A stretch of DNA of 64,000 nt from Neolewinella aurantiaca (GCF_008014675.1 NZ_VOXD01000006.1:70521-134520), one strand, 5' to 3'. Counted from the stretch's first letter, positions 52,316-63,389 are shown. Made by a program: numbers and translations. The notes: generated from the sequence alone by a model not told the origin.

Positions 52316-52873
52316 TCATCTTTCCAACGCTCCAACGATCATTTCGGAGAGCAAAGAGTCACTGGGCTTCGGGCAAGGTCGGCAAACAATCTCTCCCTGA
52401 TCATCAACCATAACATAAGTGGGTGCACCGGTCGTTCCGGCCGAAGCTTTAATAACTGCTCTCTCCTTTTGCGGTACGTACAACTGTAGGTCAGTTGGTG
52501 GCTGATGCTCATCTAAATATTCCTGCCACGCCGATTTCTCCGTGCTGTGGGCAACGTATACCAAGTCTACCTCAGGATAATTTGCCAGTAGCTCCGCTTC
52601 ATGCGGCTGCTGCCAAAGGCAGGGGTAGCAGCCCGCAAACCAGAACTTGAGCAAACGCAGTGGCTTACTGCCCGTGCTCATCACCGATTCTTCAGTTCCG
52701 GAGGGCGTGGGATAAGAAGTGGTGATGAAATCAGCCAAACCGTTAGCGGAGGCCGATTGCTCGATGAAGGCCCGTTCAACCTCGTCTAGCCGTTCATTGT
52801 AAAACGAAGGTAAGATAGACCGCAGGGTATCAATTTCTTCCATTTTCCCCAAGTAAACTGTGGGTGTAATCAA
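52316..52873 (-). CDS. Thioredoxin-fold domain, probably the 3' part of one frameshifted gene
   Basis: The conserved region has a thioredoxin-like fold with a redox-type CYPC in LLKFWFAGCYPCLWQQPHEAEL, a downstream cis-proline (GAPTYV) and no signal peptide of its own. It begins at a TTG. The same frame stays open upstream through 52874-52991 without a stop and reads protein-like (FLKNYPAPERHHDAVASYVA), meeting the end of the upstream lipoprotein gene across an 11-C tract. Removing one base from that tract would fuse the two. It is therefore probably the C-terminal half of a secreted lipoprotein-thioredoxin. Confidence 0.75.
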   Translation of the reverse strand: MITPTVYLGKMEEIDTLRSILPSFYNERLDEVERAFIEQSASANGLADFITTSYPTPSGTEESVMSTGSKPLRLLKFWFAGCYPCLWQQPHEAELLANYPEVDLVYVAHSTEKSAWQEYLDEHQPPTDLQLYVPQKERAVIKASAGTTGAPTYVMVDDQGEIVCRPCPKPSDSLLSEMIVGALER

Positions 52874-52931
52874 GAGTGAGGCAACGTAGCTCGCGACAGC
52901 ATCATGATGACGCTCAGGCGCGGGATAATTC

Positions 52932-53762
52932 TTAAGAAAACCGGCAGCTATGGCTGCCCTTTTTGGGTTGGTTCCACTCGCCCCCCCCCCCTTCTCCCTC
53001 CTCTCCGAGGTACGCAGAAAACATCGTTTGCAGCTCTTGGTAACGGCCAGATTGATAGTAGCCCGGTTGGGTCAGTACCGAATCAATAGCGCGTACTATT
53101 TCTTCGGTTACGAGAAAGGTATCTTTATAGAAAAACTTATAGAACTCCCGGATACTTAGCGCCCTATAGTACGGGTTGATGGCAGCTACACGCTCTAATA
53201 GTGGCTCAACGTACTCAGGTAATCCTGCGGGACGGACCAAACTATCTAAGTGTCTACGGTTGCTTACTTCTTCCGCCAAACGAAAAGAATCTAAGTCCGT
53301 AACAACCGGTGCGTAACCAGAGGCGTTTATGGGCATCAGAGCCGCATCGAGAAATGCATACTCAACGGCGAAAGCTCCTTCTTCGACAATTTGGTCATCG
53401 GCGTAATAAGCGACGTTGCGTGACCTTCCTGGAATCACCGGTCGGGTAGAACGATGGGATCCCATCACATAAGTCATATTGCACGGATGATAGAGACTTA
53501 CCTCAATTGAGGTAGCACTCCCTGGCGCCAAGCTATCGGGTACTTCCAGGTCGACATCGACAAAATAGCCAGGTAGATAAAGATTGAACGGACGCGTGGT
53601 GTCGCTTTGGTTGGAGAAAGTGAGTGTGCTGAAAATGGGCTTAACAAAAGAAGCATCAGCCCACGGAACATCCTCTCCGTTGGCAGTCTCTTTTTCAGGA
53701 GCGCTGCAAGCAGTGAGTAAGAGAAAAAACCCTGCACAAAAGAACAATGATAATTTTAACAT
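52932..53762 (-). CDS. Lipoprotein, probably the 5' part of a frameshifted lipoprotein-thioredoxin gene
   Basis: Starts at ATG 53762 (MLKLSLFFCAGFFLLLTACSAPE), a clear lipoprotein signal. A beta-rich N-terminal domain (residues about 35-150) is followed by helical segments (DSFRLAEEVSNRRHLDSL). In the present frame it runs through the 11-base homopolymer and stops soon after with GGGGEWNQPKKGSHS, an atypical tail. The other frame continues as the thioredoxin domain. It may be a phase-variable OFF state, a pseudogene or an assembly error. Confidence 0.7.
   Translation of the reverse strand: MLKLSLFFCAGFFLLLTACSAPEKETANGEDVPWADASFVKPIFSTLTFSNQSDTTRPFNLYLPGYFVDVDLEVPDSLAPGSATSIEVSLYHPCNMTYVMGSHRSTRPVIPGRSRNVAYYADDQIVEEGAFAVEYAFLDAALMPINASGYAPVVTDLDSFRLAEEVSNRRHLDSLVRPAGLPEYVEPLLERVAAINPYYRALSIREFYKFFYKDTFLVTEEIVRAIDSVLTQPGYYQSGRYQELQTMFSAYLGEEGEGGGGEWNQPKKGSHSCRFS
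52981..52991. repeat. 11-base homopolymer tract (poly-C, poly-G on the coding strand)
   Basis: Eleven C residues on the plus strand. Removing one, or adding two, would join the lipoprotein and thioredoxin frames. Tracts of this length are slippage hotspots. Confidence 0.85.
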
Positions 53763-53889
53763 AATAGCGGTGTTTACTACCGGATGCAAAGGCTTAGTAT
53801 TTTGGTGGGCAGCGCAATTTTCAGAATACTGATCTCATCGTAAAGCAGCTCTGCCCGACGCATTCTACCCTTGCTCTTCAACCTCCCCC

Positions 53890-53908
53890 TGCACCCGCGT
53901 CAGCGCCC
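53890..53908 (-). repeat. 19-bp dispersed motif copy upstream of gyrB
   Basis: Plus strand TGCACCCGCGTCAGCGCCC; exact for the G-variant of the consensus, triplet TGA. Ends 46 bp before the gyrB start. Confidence 0.75.
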
Positions 53909-53912
53909 CTGA

Positions 53913-55919
<2,007 letters not shown>

Positions 55920-55984
55920 CCTCGTCTGCATCCGCTTAGGTTGATGCCAGACAGGTCTGAAGTCTCTGCGGAACTTATAAAAGT

Positions 55985-56026
55985 AAGAAAGCCGATCACC
56001 CCTTACGGGATGATCGGCTTTCTTAT
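55985..56026. terminator. Bidirectional terminator after gyrB
   Basis: AAGAAAGCCGATCA and TGATCGGCTTTCTT form a 14-bp perfect stem, with T/A runs on both strands. Serves gyrB and the small gene that converges on it. Confidence 0.85.
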
Positions 56027-56045
56027 TTCCGTAGGGCAATAAGTT

Positions 56046-56207
56046 CTACATGTACCCCAGTGCAAGCACAAGGTAAGTAAGCATGAAAGGCATTGCCACC
56101 CAGAACCACTGGTTCATGAAGATCAACATCAGCATAAAGACGACGAAGGAAATCAGGAAGTAAAGCCAGTATTTGCTCTTGGAGGTTGAAGTTGCTGTAG
56201 TAGCCAT
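56046..56207 (-). CDS. Small integral membrane protein (53 aa)
   Basis: A complete 53-residue frame: starts MATTATSTSKSKYWL, then two closely spaced hydrophobic segments (FLISFVVFMLMLIFMN and MPFMLTYLVLALGYM) and a stop. The sequence is strongly membrane-like and Ser/Thr-rich at the N-terminus. It shares the terminator region with gyrB on the opposite strand. Its role is unknown; similar two-helix proteins are common and often uncharacterised. Confidence 0.8.
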   Translation of the reverse strand: MATTATSTSKSKYWLYFLISFVVFMLMLIFMNQWFWVAMPFMLTYLVLALGYM

Positions 56208-56250
56208 GTTCTTTTATTTTGGATTGCAAAGATAATTAGAAACTAGATAA

Positions 56251-56319
56251 TTAGGAACTAGAAATTAGGAGCTAGGGAACTAGAACGCGGAGACTAGTTC
56301 CTAGTTCTCTAGTTCCTAA
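56251..56319. repeat. Long CTAG-rich hairpin downstream of pgl
   Basis: TTAGGAACTAGA (56251-56262) pairs perfectly with TCTAGTTCCTAA (56308-56319), and GGAACTAG (56276-56283) pairs with CTAGTTCC (56294-56301) inside. It begins 4 bp beyond the pgl stop; may stop transcription or protect the mRNA end. The repeating AACTAG unit suggests expansion by slippage. Confidence 0.65.
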
Positions 56320-56322
56320 GAC

Positions 56323-57060
56323 CTAGTACCCTACCTCATCAGCCGCTGCCTTATCCAGAAACCAGATCAGTTTTCCGCTGGTGGGTTTGATGTGGGTTAC
56401 GGGGAATTTCTCAGCTCCGTGCTCTTTGTTCAGGATTTGAGCCACCCGTTGGGTTTTTCCGTTGCCTGTGATCAGAAAGGCGACCTCGTCGGATGCATTC
56501 AGTACCGGGCCGGTCATCGTTACCCGCTTTTGTCCGGATTCAGGATGAATGGCTACGGCGCAGATGCTGTCATCGGTCAGGAGTTCATCCATATTCGAGG
56601 GGAAAATGGAAGCCGTGTGGCCGTCTCCTCCCATACCCAGCATATTGAGGTCGAGGATGGGCAGTCCATCTGAGTTCGACGGCAGCAATTGCATCATCAG
56701 TTCTCCGTAGGCTTTGGCGGCTTCTTCGGGAGATTTGGTGGTATCTACGGCGTGGATTTGACTTTGCACTACGGGTACGTGGTCGAAAAGCAGTGCCTTC
56801 ACTTCTCCATAGTTGCTTTCGGGGTCGTCGTGCGGGACGCAGCGTTCGTCTCCCCAAAAGAAGTGGATGCGTTTCCAGTCTACCTTGTCCTGGTAATCTT
56901 CAGCCAGAATTTTGAAGAGTAGCTTAGGGGTACTTCCTCCGGAGAGCGCCCAGAAGAAGGGGCCTTCTTTTTTTTCATTGAGGCGTTCCACTAAGTGATC
57001 AGCAAAGGCGCGGGCGACGGCCGGGCCGTCTACGGAAACATTGAGGTTTGGGGTATTCAT
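56323..57060 (-). CDS. pgl: 6-phosphogluconolactonase
   Basis: Hydrolyses 6-phosphogluconolactone in the pentose phosphate pathway. The 245-residue product has the SugarP-isomerase-like motifs ALSGGSTPKLLFKIL and FFWGDERCVPHDDPESNYG of the DevB/Pgl family, and the GMGGDGHTASIFP segment. ATG 57060 gives the standard N-terminus; 16 further codons are open upstream. zwf and gnd are not adjacent. Confidence 0.93.
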   Translation of the reverse strand: MNTPNLNVSVDGPAVARAFADHLVERLNEKKEGPFFWALSGGSTPKLLFKILAEDYQDKVDWKRIHFFWGDERCVPHDDPESNYGEVKALLFDHVPVVQSQIHAVDTTKSPEEAAKAYGELMMQLLPSNSDGLPILDLNMLGMGGDGHTASIFPSNMDELLTDDSICAVAIHPESGQKRVTMTGPVLNASDEVAFLITGNGKTQRVAQILNKEHGAEKFPVTHIKPTSGKLIWFLDKAAADEVGY

Positions 57061-57111
57061 GCTGTTTTGATTCTTTGATGTTTGGGTCTGTGGGCTCAAC
57101 CCGGGCAATGG

Positions 57112-57130
57112 GGGCGCAGCCGCGGGTGCA
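57112..57130 (+). repeat. 19-bp dispersed motif copy upstream of pgl
   Basis: GGGCGCAGCCGCGGGTGCA, exact for the G-variant, triplet AGC. About 52 bp before the pgl start. Confidence 0.75.
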
Positions 57131-57165
57131 ATGTAAGGGATTGAAGAGCAAAGGCAGACCAGGCC

Positions 57166-57627
57166 TCAAGGTACGAAACGTACAAAAGTGAAATCTTCTC
57201 CCGCAAGCTCTTCTTCAATGATTTCTTCGATTATGCTCCAACTACCGCCCGCCAGACCCGCCCCGATAGCGGGAAAGCCAATTCGCTTACCGCTAAAGTC
57301 TGTTTTCACTTTCTGAAATACCGACCGGATAGCGTCGTAATCCACATTAGGTGTGGACTGCCGGCGGTACCCATACTGAGTATAGGCATTCACGACGACC
57401 AATGGTTGGTTATCCACAACCATCACTTCGGCACTGCTGTAAGTTCCCAGTTTATCGCGGTCACCCTTCTTCGTATTGCAGTCCGCCCGGTAAGCTGCGG
57501 GGAACAGAGCTCTGATCGATTTAGCGATACCCGCCCCCATCACGCACTGACAGTTACAGCCATGAATGATCACGTCGAAAGTTCCGGCCCGGGCAAGTGC
57601 AATCAAATCTCCATCAACGGTGGTCAT
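57166..57627 (-). CDS. Macro-domain protein (ADP-ribose-binding)
   Basis: A 153-residue single macro domain. Starts GDLIALARAGTFDVIIHGCNCQ, with the VMGAGIAKSIRALFP substrate loop and the late GFPAIGAGLAGGSWSIIEE loop, as in ADP-ribosyl hydrolases and Appr-1''-p phosphatases. It could remove ADP-ribose marks or process the 2',3'-cyclic by-product of tRNA or RNA processing. No ADP-ribosyltransferase is adjacent. Confidence 0.85.
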   Translation of the reverse strand: MTTVDGDLIALARAGTFDVIIHGCNCQCVMGAGIAKSIRALFPAAYRADCNTKKGDRDKLGTYSSAEVMVVDNQPLVVVNAYTQYGYRRQSTPNVDYDAIRSVFQKVKTDFSGKRIGFPAIGAGLAGGSWSIIEEIIEEELAGEDFTFVRFVP

Positions 57628-57699
57628 ACCTACATGGTTTTACTGCAAGACGGGTAGCCGGGGCTTGCAGATTTCAGGCTGGTTCCTTCAACTGTGCAC

Positions 57700-57718
57700 T
57701 GCACCTGCGTTTGCGCCC
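57700..57718 (-). repeat. 19-bp dispersed motif copy (perfect)
   Basis: Plus strand TGCACCTGCGTTTGCGCCC; triplet AAA. Between the SNF2 stop and the macro gene. Confidence 0.8.
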
Positions 57719-57740
57719 GGATCAGACCAGCATCAGGTCA

Positions 57741-60700
57741 TTAGCCGTGCTTTATCAGGTCGAGCAGATCATCGGCAGAAAGCGAAGCACTTTGCTCGGT
57801 ACCTGCGAGCAAGCTATCGGCCAGGTCACGCTTTTTAGCGTGGAGCTGAACGATCTTCTCCTCGATGGTATTCTCACTTACGAAGCGGAGCACGGTAACC
57901 GGACGTTGCTGTCCGATCCGGTGTGCCCGGTCACTCGCCTGGTCTTCAACGGCAGGGTTCCACCACGGATCGAGATGAATGACGTAATCGGCAGCCGTGA
58001 GTGTGAGTCCGGTACCACCAGCCTTGAGGCTGATGAGGAAAACGTCTCCTTCGCCGCGCTGGAAAGCCTGGACCGATTCGTCCCGTTTCTTACCCGGCGT
58101 ACTGCCATCGAGATACTGGTATTCGATCCCCTCCTGCTGCACCCATTCTTCCACCAATTTGAGGTGACGAACAAACTGAGAGAAGATGAGCACCTTGTGG
58201 CCGCTTTCGGTGATTTCCCGAACGGTTTCGGCCAGCAGTTCCAACTTGGAGCTGCCGATATCGACGTTGGGATCGACCATCTGCGGATGACAGGCTGCCT
58301 GACGCAGCTTCATCAGCTGGGCAAGAATCTGGAAGCGGCGGTTTTGGCCATCGCTGTCGTCGATGCTTTCGAGCGCACGCTGGCGGAGCGCTTCGTAGAA
58401 AGCACGTTCCTTGTCGGAAAGTTCCACCGTAAGGGTAACTTCCGTTTTTGGTGGCAGTTCTTCCAGCACCTCCTCTTTCCGTCTCCGAAGGATAAAGGGT
58501 TGGATGAGCCGGCGTAGTTGTTGCCGCCGTTCGTTGTCGTTGTTTTTTGTGATGGGCAGGGTGTACTTCTCGTTGAAACGCTGGAAGCCACCGAGCAGGC
58601 CGGGGTTAAGGAACTGGAACAGGTTCCACAGTTCTCCGAGATGGTTCTCGATCGGGGTACCGGTGGTAGCCACCCGGAAGTCTCCCTGGAGGCTCATCGC
58701 TACCTGGCTGCGTTTAGTACCACGGTTTTTAATCGCCTGCGCTTCATCGAGTACGATCGTACCGAATCGTTTTGCAGCCAGTGCTTCTCCTTCAAAAGGA
58801 AGCAAGCCATAACTAACCACCAACATATCGTAAGGTCCTACCGATTCGATGGCTTCCTTTCGGTCTCCCATCCCGAGTAGAACGGGGTTGAGGGTAGGGG
58901 CAAATTTTGCAGCCTCCCGGATCCAGTTTCGGGTCACGGATGCAGGTGCAATGACCAGTGCGGGGCCGAGTTCTGCGCGCGCCTGCAGCATTGCTAGGCC
59001 CTGAATGGTTTTACCCAGACCCATATCATCCGCCAAACAAGCACCAACGCCCCAATCAGCCAGGCGCATCAGCCAACGGAAGCCGTCGAGTTGGTAAGGC
59101 CTCAGTTCTGCCCTGAAGGTAGAAGGCACACGGGCGATGGTGCGGTTAACGTTCTGGATGCGCTGCAGGCTTTCGCGCCACGCGATGTCTGCTTCGAAGC
59201 CACCCAGCTGATCGGCCACATCGTCGAGAATACCGGCTGCGAGGGGGTGAAGTTGAAGGCCCTCTTTACCCTGGCTCATAAGCCCTTCCATTTCACGGAG
59301 CTTACGGCGCAGGTTTTCCGTCAGCGCAACGTACTGCCCTTCGCTGAGTTGGATGAATTTGCTCTGTTCGTTTTCGGCGATCTTCTCCATGAGGTCACGG
59401 AAGTTGATAACCTGGTTGTCATCGACGGCGAGCTCTCCTTCTACGTCAAACCAACCTGCTTTTTCTTTAACGCCGAGGGTCAGGTCACCAAAGTCGACAC
59501 TACCCACGAGGCGGATCCGTTCACCCCGGGGGTGTTCCAGAACGATCTGATCGAGCGCTCGCACGGGTTGGAGCTCCAGAAGGATGCTGAGGCATTCCTC
59601 TACCTCGTCGATTTGCCACTCGTAATCGCGGTGAACGATACGTTGCAGCGTCGGACAAGCGAGTATCACATTTTCCGCCGCTTCGATCTCTTTAGACAGA
59701 TTCCGTTCGGCAAGGCGACGGTGGCCATCGGTGTCACCGATAACCTTATTGCGGCCTTTACCCGGCTTGAAGTATTGATCCTCCTCGCGCAATGGTCTTA
59801 CGAAGAACTCGACCTTAAAGGTTTCCCCAATCGGGAGAAGGTGAACGTACGTGCGCTGATCCGCTTTCGTTTCGTCCACATCGTCGATTACTCCGTTCAG
59901 AGTACTCTGAACTTCGACTATTTTGCTCAGGTTGCGGCTTACTTCGGTGAGCCGGTGGCGGGCCCGTTTTGGTATTTCGAGACCGTTTCCGATCTGACGG
60001 TGAATGCTGTCGTGGCTATCGTTTACTTCAATCACCTGGTAGCGGGTAGGAGTTTCCTTCACTACCTGAACTCCGGTTCCTTCAAATTCCTGCGCAAAGC
60101 GCAGGTAAAGGCGGTTGTCTCCCTCTTCGATCAGCAGCTGGGGGTTGCGGCGAACCAGATTAACCCCGATAGCCGAATTCTGCTGAAGGTACAGGTTCGG
60201 GTGCCCAACCAGGGCCAGCAATGCATCTTCGTAGCGGATCTTGAAATGTCCGTTGGGGTGGTACTTGCTGTAATCTTCTTCGATTGCCTGCGCCACGGTG
60301 ACATCCTGAGGAGTCATGCCGTTCACATCTCCCTGCTTGACCCTTTTCAGGGCTACTTTACGGCCTTTAGACCAGGTTCCGTTCTTAGCCAGTGTTTGCT
60401 CCCGGGGTTCGAGTTCTTTCTTTTCGAAGTCTACAAACCAGACAAAGCGAGCGGTCTTCTTCGCTCGTTTTTCTGCCCGTTGCTCCTGGTTCCCCATACT
60501 CGCGAGCACTTCGAGCGCACGCTCCCATGGTTCGATGCGCGGCATCGCGTCGGCCAGTGAGTAAATGTGAAGTTCTTTGCTCAGGGTTTCGGCGCGCTCA
60601 ATGAAGGCCTGGCGGGCATCTTCGTTGGGGTGGCGTGCTGCAAGGACCCGGGTGAGTTCCATTTCTACCCAGCGGTAACCATTCGTTTGAGCCTTATCGC

Positions 60701-61877
60701 GCTGAGCATCGAGTTCTGCGATGTACTCTTCGGTTACCGGAGTAGTGGAACTGTCGGTCCACATCCGGTAAAGCGCATGAAAGGTGAGCGTGAAAGCATT
60801 ACTCTCGGTGCGTAGCAAGCCATCATCGGCGAGAACCTGTGCGGTCTCATCGTTGCGCAGGTAAGCAAACAGCGCCTGAAAAACCAGGAATGTTCCTCCC
60901 AACCGCAGGTTGTGCGTTGGGTCCATGTTCTCGAGGTGCTCGCCAATTTTCTCAGCACTTTTCACTCCTCCGTGCCGGAGCAGAGACAAGAGATAGAGGT
61001 AACCCGAGAGGTGAACAGGGAATGTGTCTTCGTAGTCGCGCCGGTACCCTTTGCGAACGTCGTCGATAAAGGCTGCGGCGCCTTCATCGTCATCACGCAG
61101 TACGTGGTAGATGAGACTGATGGCTGCCCGACGCCACTCGTCGGTTTCGAGGTCTCCCCAAAGTCTCAGCCGGCTCCATGCTCCTTGCAGTACGAATGCT
61201 TCGGTCAGCAATTCACGCAACGGCCCCGACACACCTTCCCGGATGTTCTCGTGTTGCTCGAGAAACTCGACGAGCGAGTCCAGCGGTTCCATCTCCGTGA
61301 TGGCCCTACGAAAAGCTTTGCGGACATTTATTTCCTGCCAGGTAGGGGGCAGTTGTTCTACCCATCGGGGTTCGAAGAAGTCGAAAAGAGGGTCGATAAA
61401 GATGCCCGCCTGGGCTTTATCAGGGTAGAAGGTTTCGGATTCATTCTGCAGGCGGTCAAAACTGGCTTCGTTCTGCAGATAGAAAGCGATGCGGATTTCG
61501 CGCATCAGCGCGAGATAGCTGGAAGGCTGCCAATAGGTCTTGTAGGGTAATTCTCTCCGGACTTCGTTGAGCAGATGTTCGAAGTCCGGCCGCCGGTGCG
61601 CCCGTCGCATGATCTCTTCCGACACATCGGTGTTGATCCGCCACGTGCGGTCATCATGCTTCACGGCAAGGCCCAGCTCGTGAATCTTGTGTACAATTAC
61701 TTCCGTACCGGCGTGGGTAAAGCGGGATTCGCCAACGGGGGGGCGCAAACCGATTTTATTGAGCAGGCGAGAAAGATCGAGAACAGATCGTTCCTCGTAT
61801 ACGATGCTCAGGGCAGTGACTACATCACGCTCTGTGGGGGAAAGTTTACTCCAGGTGTCGCGGAAAGCTCCGTTCAT
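57741..61877 (-). CDS. SNF2-family DNA-dependent ATPase with a very long N-terminal region
   Basis: A 1378-residue protein. The C-terminal third is a full SNF2/RapA-type engine: Walker A LADDMGLGKT near residue 946, DEAQ box VLDEAQAIKNRG, TTGTPIENHLGELWNL, and the HELICc half with GGTGLTLTAADYVIHLDPWWNP and SDRAHRIGQQRPV. About 930 residues precede it, largely helical repeats and an unrecognised beta-rich middle. It translocates on DNA rather than unwinding it. In bacteria such proteins act in transcription recycling, restriction-like defence or repair; the neighbours (macro domain, recA) do not decide. Confidence 0.88.
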   Translation of the reverse strand: MNGAFRDTWSKLSPTERDVVTALSIVYEERSVLDLSRLLNKIGLRPPVGESRFTHAGTEVIVHKIHELGLAVKHDDRTWRINTDVSEEIMRRAHRRPDFEHLLNEVRRELPYKTYWQPSSYLALMREIRIAFYLQNEASFDRLQNESETFYPDKAQAGIFIDPLFDFFEPRWVEQLPPTWQEINVRKAFRRAITEMEPLDSLVEFLEQHENIREGVSGPLRELLTEAFVLQGAWSRLRLWGDLETDEWRRAAISLIYHVLRDDDEGAAAFIDDVRKGYRRDYEDTFPVHLSGYLYLLSLLRHGGVKSAEKIGEHLENMDPTHNLRLGGTFLVFQALFAYLRNDETAQVLADDGLLRTESNAFTLTFHALYRMWTDSSTTPVTEEYIAELDAQRDKAQTNGYRWVEMELTRVLAARHPNEDARQAFIERAETLSKELHIYSLADAMPRIEPWERALEVLASMGNQEQRAEKRAKKTARFVWFVDFEKKELEPREQTLAKNGTWSKGRKVALKRVKQGDVNGMTPQDVTVAQAIEEDYSKYHPNGHFKIRYEDALLALVGHPNLYLQQNSAIGVNLVRRNPQLLIEEGDNRLYLRFAQEFEGTGVQVVKETPTRYQVIEVNDSHDSIHRQIGNGLEIPKRARHRLTEVSRNLSKIVEVQSTLNGVIDDVDETKADQRTYVHLLPIGETFKVEFFVRPLREEDQYFKPGKGRNKVIGDTDGHRRLAERNLSKEIEAAENVILACPTLQRIVHRDYEWQIDEVEECLSILLELQPVRALDQIVLEHPRGERIRLVGSVDFGDLTLGVKEKAGWFDVEGELAVDDNQVINFRDLMEKIAENEQSKFIQLSEGQYVALTENLRRKLREMEGLMSQGKEGLQLHPLAAGILDDVADQLGGFEADIAWRESLQRIQNVNRTIARVPSTFRAELRPYQLDGFRWLMRLADWGVGACLADDMGLGKTIQGLAMLQARAELGPALVIAPASVTRNWIREAAKFAPTLNPVLLGMGDRKEAIESVGPYDMLVVSYGLLPFEGEALAAKRFGTIVLDEAQAIKNRGTKRSQVAMSLQGDFRVATTGTPIENHLGELWNLFQFLNPGLLGGFQRFNEKYTLPITKNNDNERRQQLRRLIQPFILRRRKEEVLEELPPKTEVTLTVELSDKERAFYEALRQRALESIDDSDGQNRRFQILAQLMKLRQAACHPQMVDPNVDIGSSKLELLAETVREITESGHKVLIFSQFVRHLKLVEEWVQQEGIEYQYLDGSTPGKKRDESVQAFQRGEGDVFLISLKAGGTGLTLTAADYVIHLDPWWNPAVEDQASDRAHRIGQQRPVTVLRFVSENTIEEKIVQLHAKKRDLADSLLAGTEQSASLSADDLLDLIKHG

Positions 61878-61896
61878 TCAGTAAGGGATTATCTCT

Positions 61897-61917
61897 GTTG
61901 CTACCCTCCGTAGCAAC
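61897..61917. promoter_or_regulatory. Palindrome in the SNF2 gene leader
   Basis: GTTGCTAC (61897-61904), 5 bp, GTAGCAAC (61910-61917): perfect 8-bp arms, 20 bp upstream of the ATG. Candidate operator or mRNA hairpin. Confidence 0.4.
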
Positions 61918-62174
61918 CCTTTCTAAAGGCTTAGGCAGCAGGGTTAGTTGTCCTGTAGGTTGATTTTTTTTTGATAGTTCTGTTTACACCTCCAACGATG
62001 CGCTGCTGTACGCCTTAAATGAGAGACGGTAACAGCCTGTTAGCCCGATACTTTGTTCCGTGTTCCGGTAAAATTTCTGGCGGAATTTCGGCTTATCGGA
62101 TATTTTATTCTTTCGGCGGACTTCTTCTGATTTGTCCCGTTCCGGCCCGGGTAAAAAGAGGAACAAAACGAAAT

Positions 62175-62204
62175 GCGCCCGCCTCCACAAGTGGAAGCGG
62201 GCGC
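62175..62204 (-). terminator. Terminator of recA
   Basis: GCGCCCGC (62175-62182) pairs with GCGGGCGC (62197-62204), with a TCCAC/GTGGA inner stem; on the minus strand it is followed by ATTTCGTTTTG. About 80 bp after the recA stop. Confidence 0.6.
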
Positions 62205-62284
62205 TGATTTCAGTTCAGGGATCATCGTCGCTAAAACGATAAACAAGTAAAACTTCTTGGTGCATGAAGCACTAAGCCGAAGGC

Positions 62285-63346
62285 TTAAACTTCAACAGCG
62301 TCTTTAGCATTATCTGCTTCAGCTGCCTCATCTTCCGTTCCCATCAGGTGGGCTTTGATGCGGGCTTCAATTTCCTGAGCTACTTCAGGGTTGTCCATCA
62401 TGAAGGTTTTCGCAGCCTCACGCCCCTGGGCGATTTTAGCATCGCCGTAGCCGTACCATGCACCAGACTTGCTGATGATGTTAAGGTCTACGCCTATATC
62501 GACGATTTCTCCTGTTTTGGAGATTCCTTCACCGTACATGATATCGAACTCAGCAATCCGGAAGGGAGCAGCCAGTTTGTTCTTTGCGATTTTGACCTTC
62601 ACGTGGTTACCGATCACGTTGCCTTCTTTGTCCTTGATGGCTGCACCGGAGCGACGAATGTCGATCCGCATGGAAGCATAGAATTTGAGGGCATTACCAC
62701 CCGTCGTTGTTTCGGGATTACCGAACATTACGCCGATTTTTTCGCGAAGCTGGTTGATGAAGATACAGCAGCATCCCGTTTTACCGATGGTACCGGTGAG
62801 CTTACGCATTGCCTGACTCATGAGGCGTGCCTGAAGCCCCATTTTGGAGTCTCCCATTTCACCTTCTATTTCAGCGCGGGGTACGAGTGCCGCTACGGAA
62901 TCGACAACAAGAATATCTACCGCGCCGGAGCGGATAAGATTCTCGGTGATTTCCAGCGCCTGCTCGCCGTTGTCCGGCTGGCTGATGAGGAGGTTGTCGG
63001 TATCTACTCCGAGTGCTTCTGCGTAGAAACGGTCGAAGGCGTGTTCTGCATCAACGATGGCGGCGATGCCGCCACGTTTCTGGCATTCAGCGATGGCGTG
63101 GATGGCCAGCGTTGTTTTACCGGATGATTCCGGTCCGTAGATTTCGATGATCCGGCCTTTGGGAAAGCCGCCGATGCCAACGGCCACATCAAGACCAAGC
63201 GACCCCGTAGGAATGGCCTCTACGTTAGCGGCCTGGGATTCGCCGAGGCGCATGATGGTACCTTTTCCGTAGGCTTTGTCGAGACGATCGATCGTCATCT
63301 GGAGCGCCTTGAGTTTAGCGGCGGTATCCTTGTTTTTATCTGCCAT
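62285..63346 (-). CDS. recA: DNA recombinase RecA
   Basis: Coats ssDNA and drives homologous strand exchange and the SOS signal. The 353-residue product has Walker [16 protein letters not shown] near residue 70, [22 protein letters not shown], the L1/L2 regions ([21 protein letters not shown]) and an acidic C-terminus ([13 protein letters not shown]) as in all RecA. A near-perfect promoter lies upstream. Confidence 0.97.
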   Translation of the reverse strand: MADKNKDTAAKLKALQMTIDRLDKAYGKGTIMRLGESQAANVEAIPTGSLGLDVAVGIGGFPKGRIIEIYGPESSGKTTLAIHAIAECQKRGGIAAIVDAEHAFDRFYAEALGVDTDNLLISQPDNGEQALEITENLIRSGAVDILVVDSVAALVPRAEIEGEMGDSKMGLQARLMSQAMRKLTGTIGKTGCCCIFINQLREKIGVMFGNPETTTGGNALKFYASMRIDIRRSGAAIKDKEGNVIGNHVKVKIAKNKLAAPFRIAEFDIMYGEGISKTGEIVDIGVDLNIISKSGAWYGYGDAKIAQGREAAKTFMMDNPEVAQEIEARIKAHLMGTEDEAAEADNAKDAVEV

Positions 63347-63389
63347 GATAACTGCTGTTTAAAAGAACTTGTTTTGTTTTGCGATAACA

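Larger units (their letters stand above)
61878..62284. other. Intergenic region without a gene
   Basis: About 400 bp between SNF2 and recA. It contains an 8-bp-arm hairpin GTTGCTAC-CCTCC-GTAGCAAC (61897-61917) 20 bp upstream of the SNF2 start, a T-run near 61965 and the recA terminator at 62175-62204. Open frames here are not protein-like. Confidence 0.5.

Noticed and set aside
58935-58955. Sequence GATGCAGGTGCA resembling half of the 19-bp motif
   Set aside because: Only the right half matches, and it encodes the conserved VIAPASV strand of SNF2 proteins.
59091-60560. A 489-codon plus-strand frame
   Set aside because: Antisense to the SNF2 gene and without protein-like motifs.
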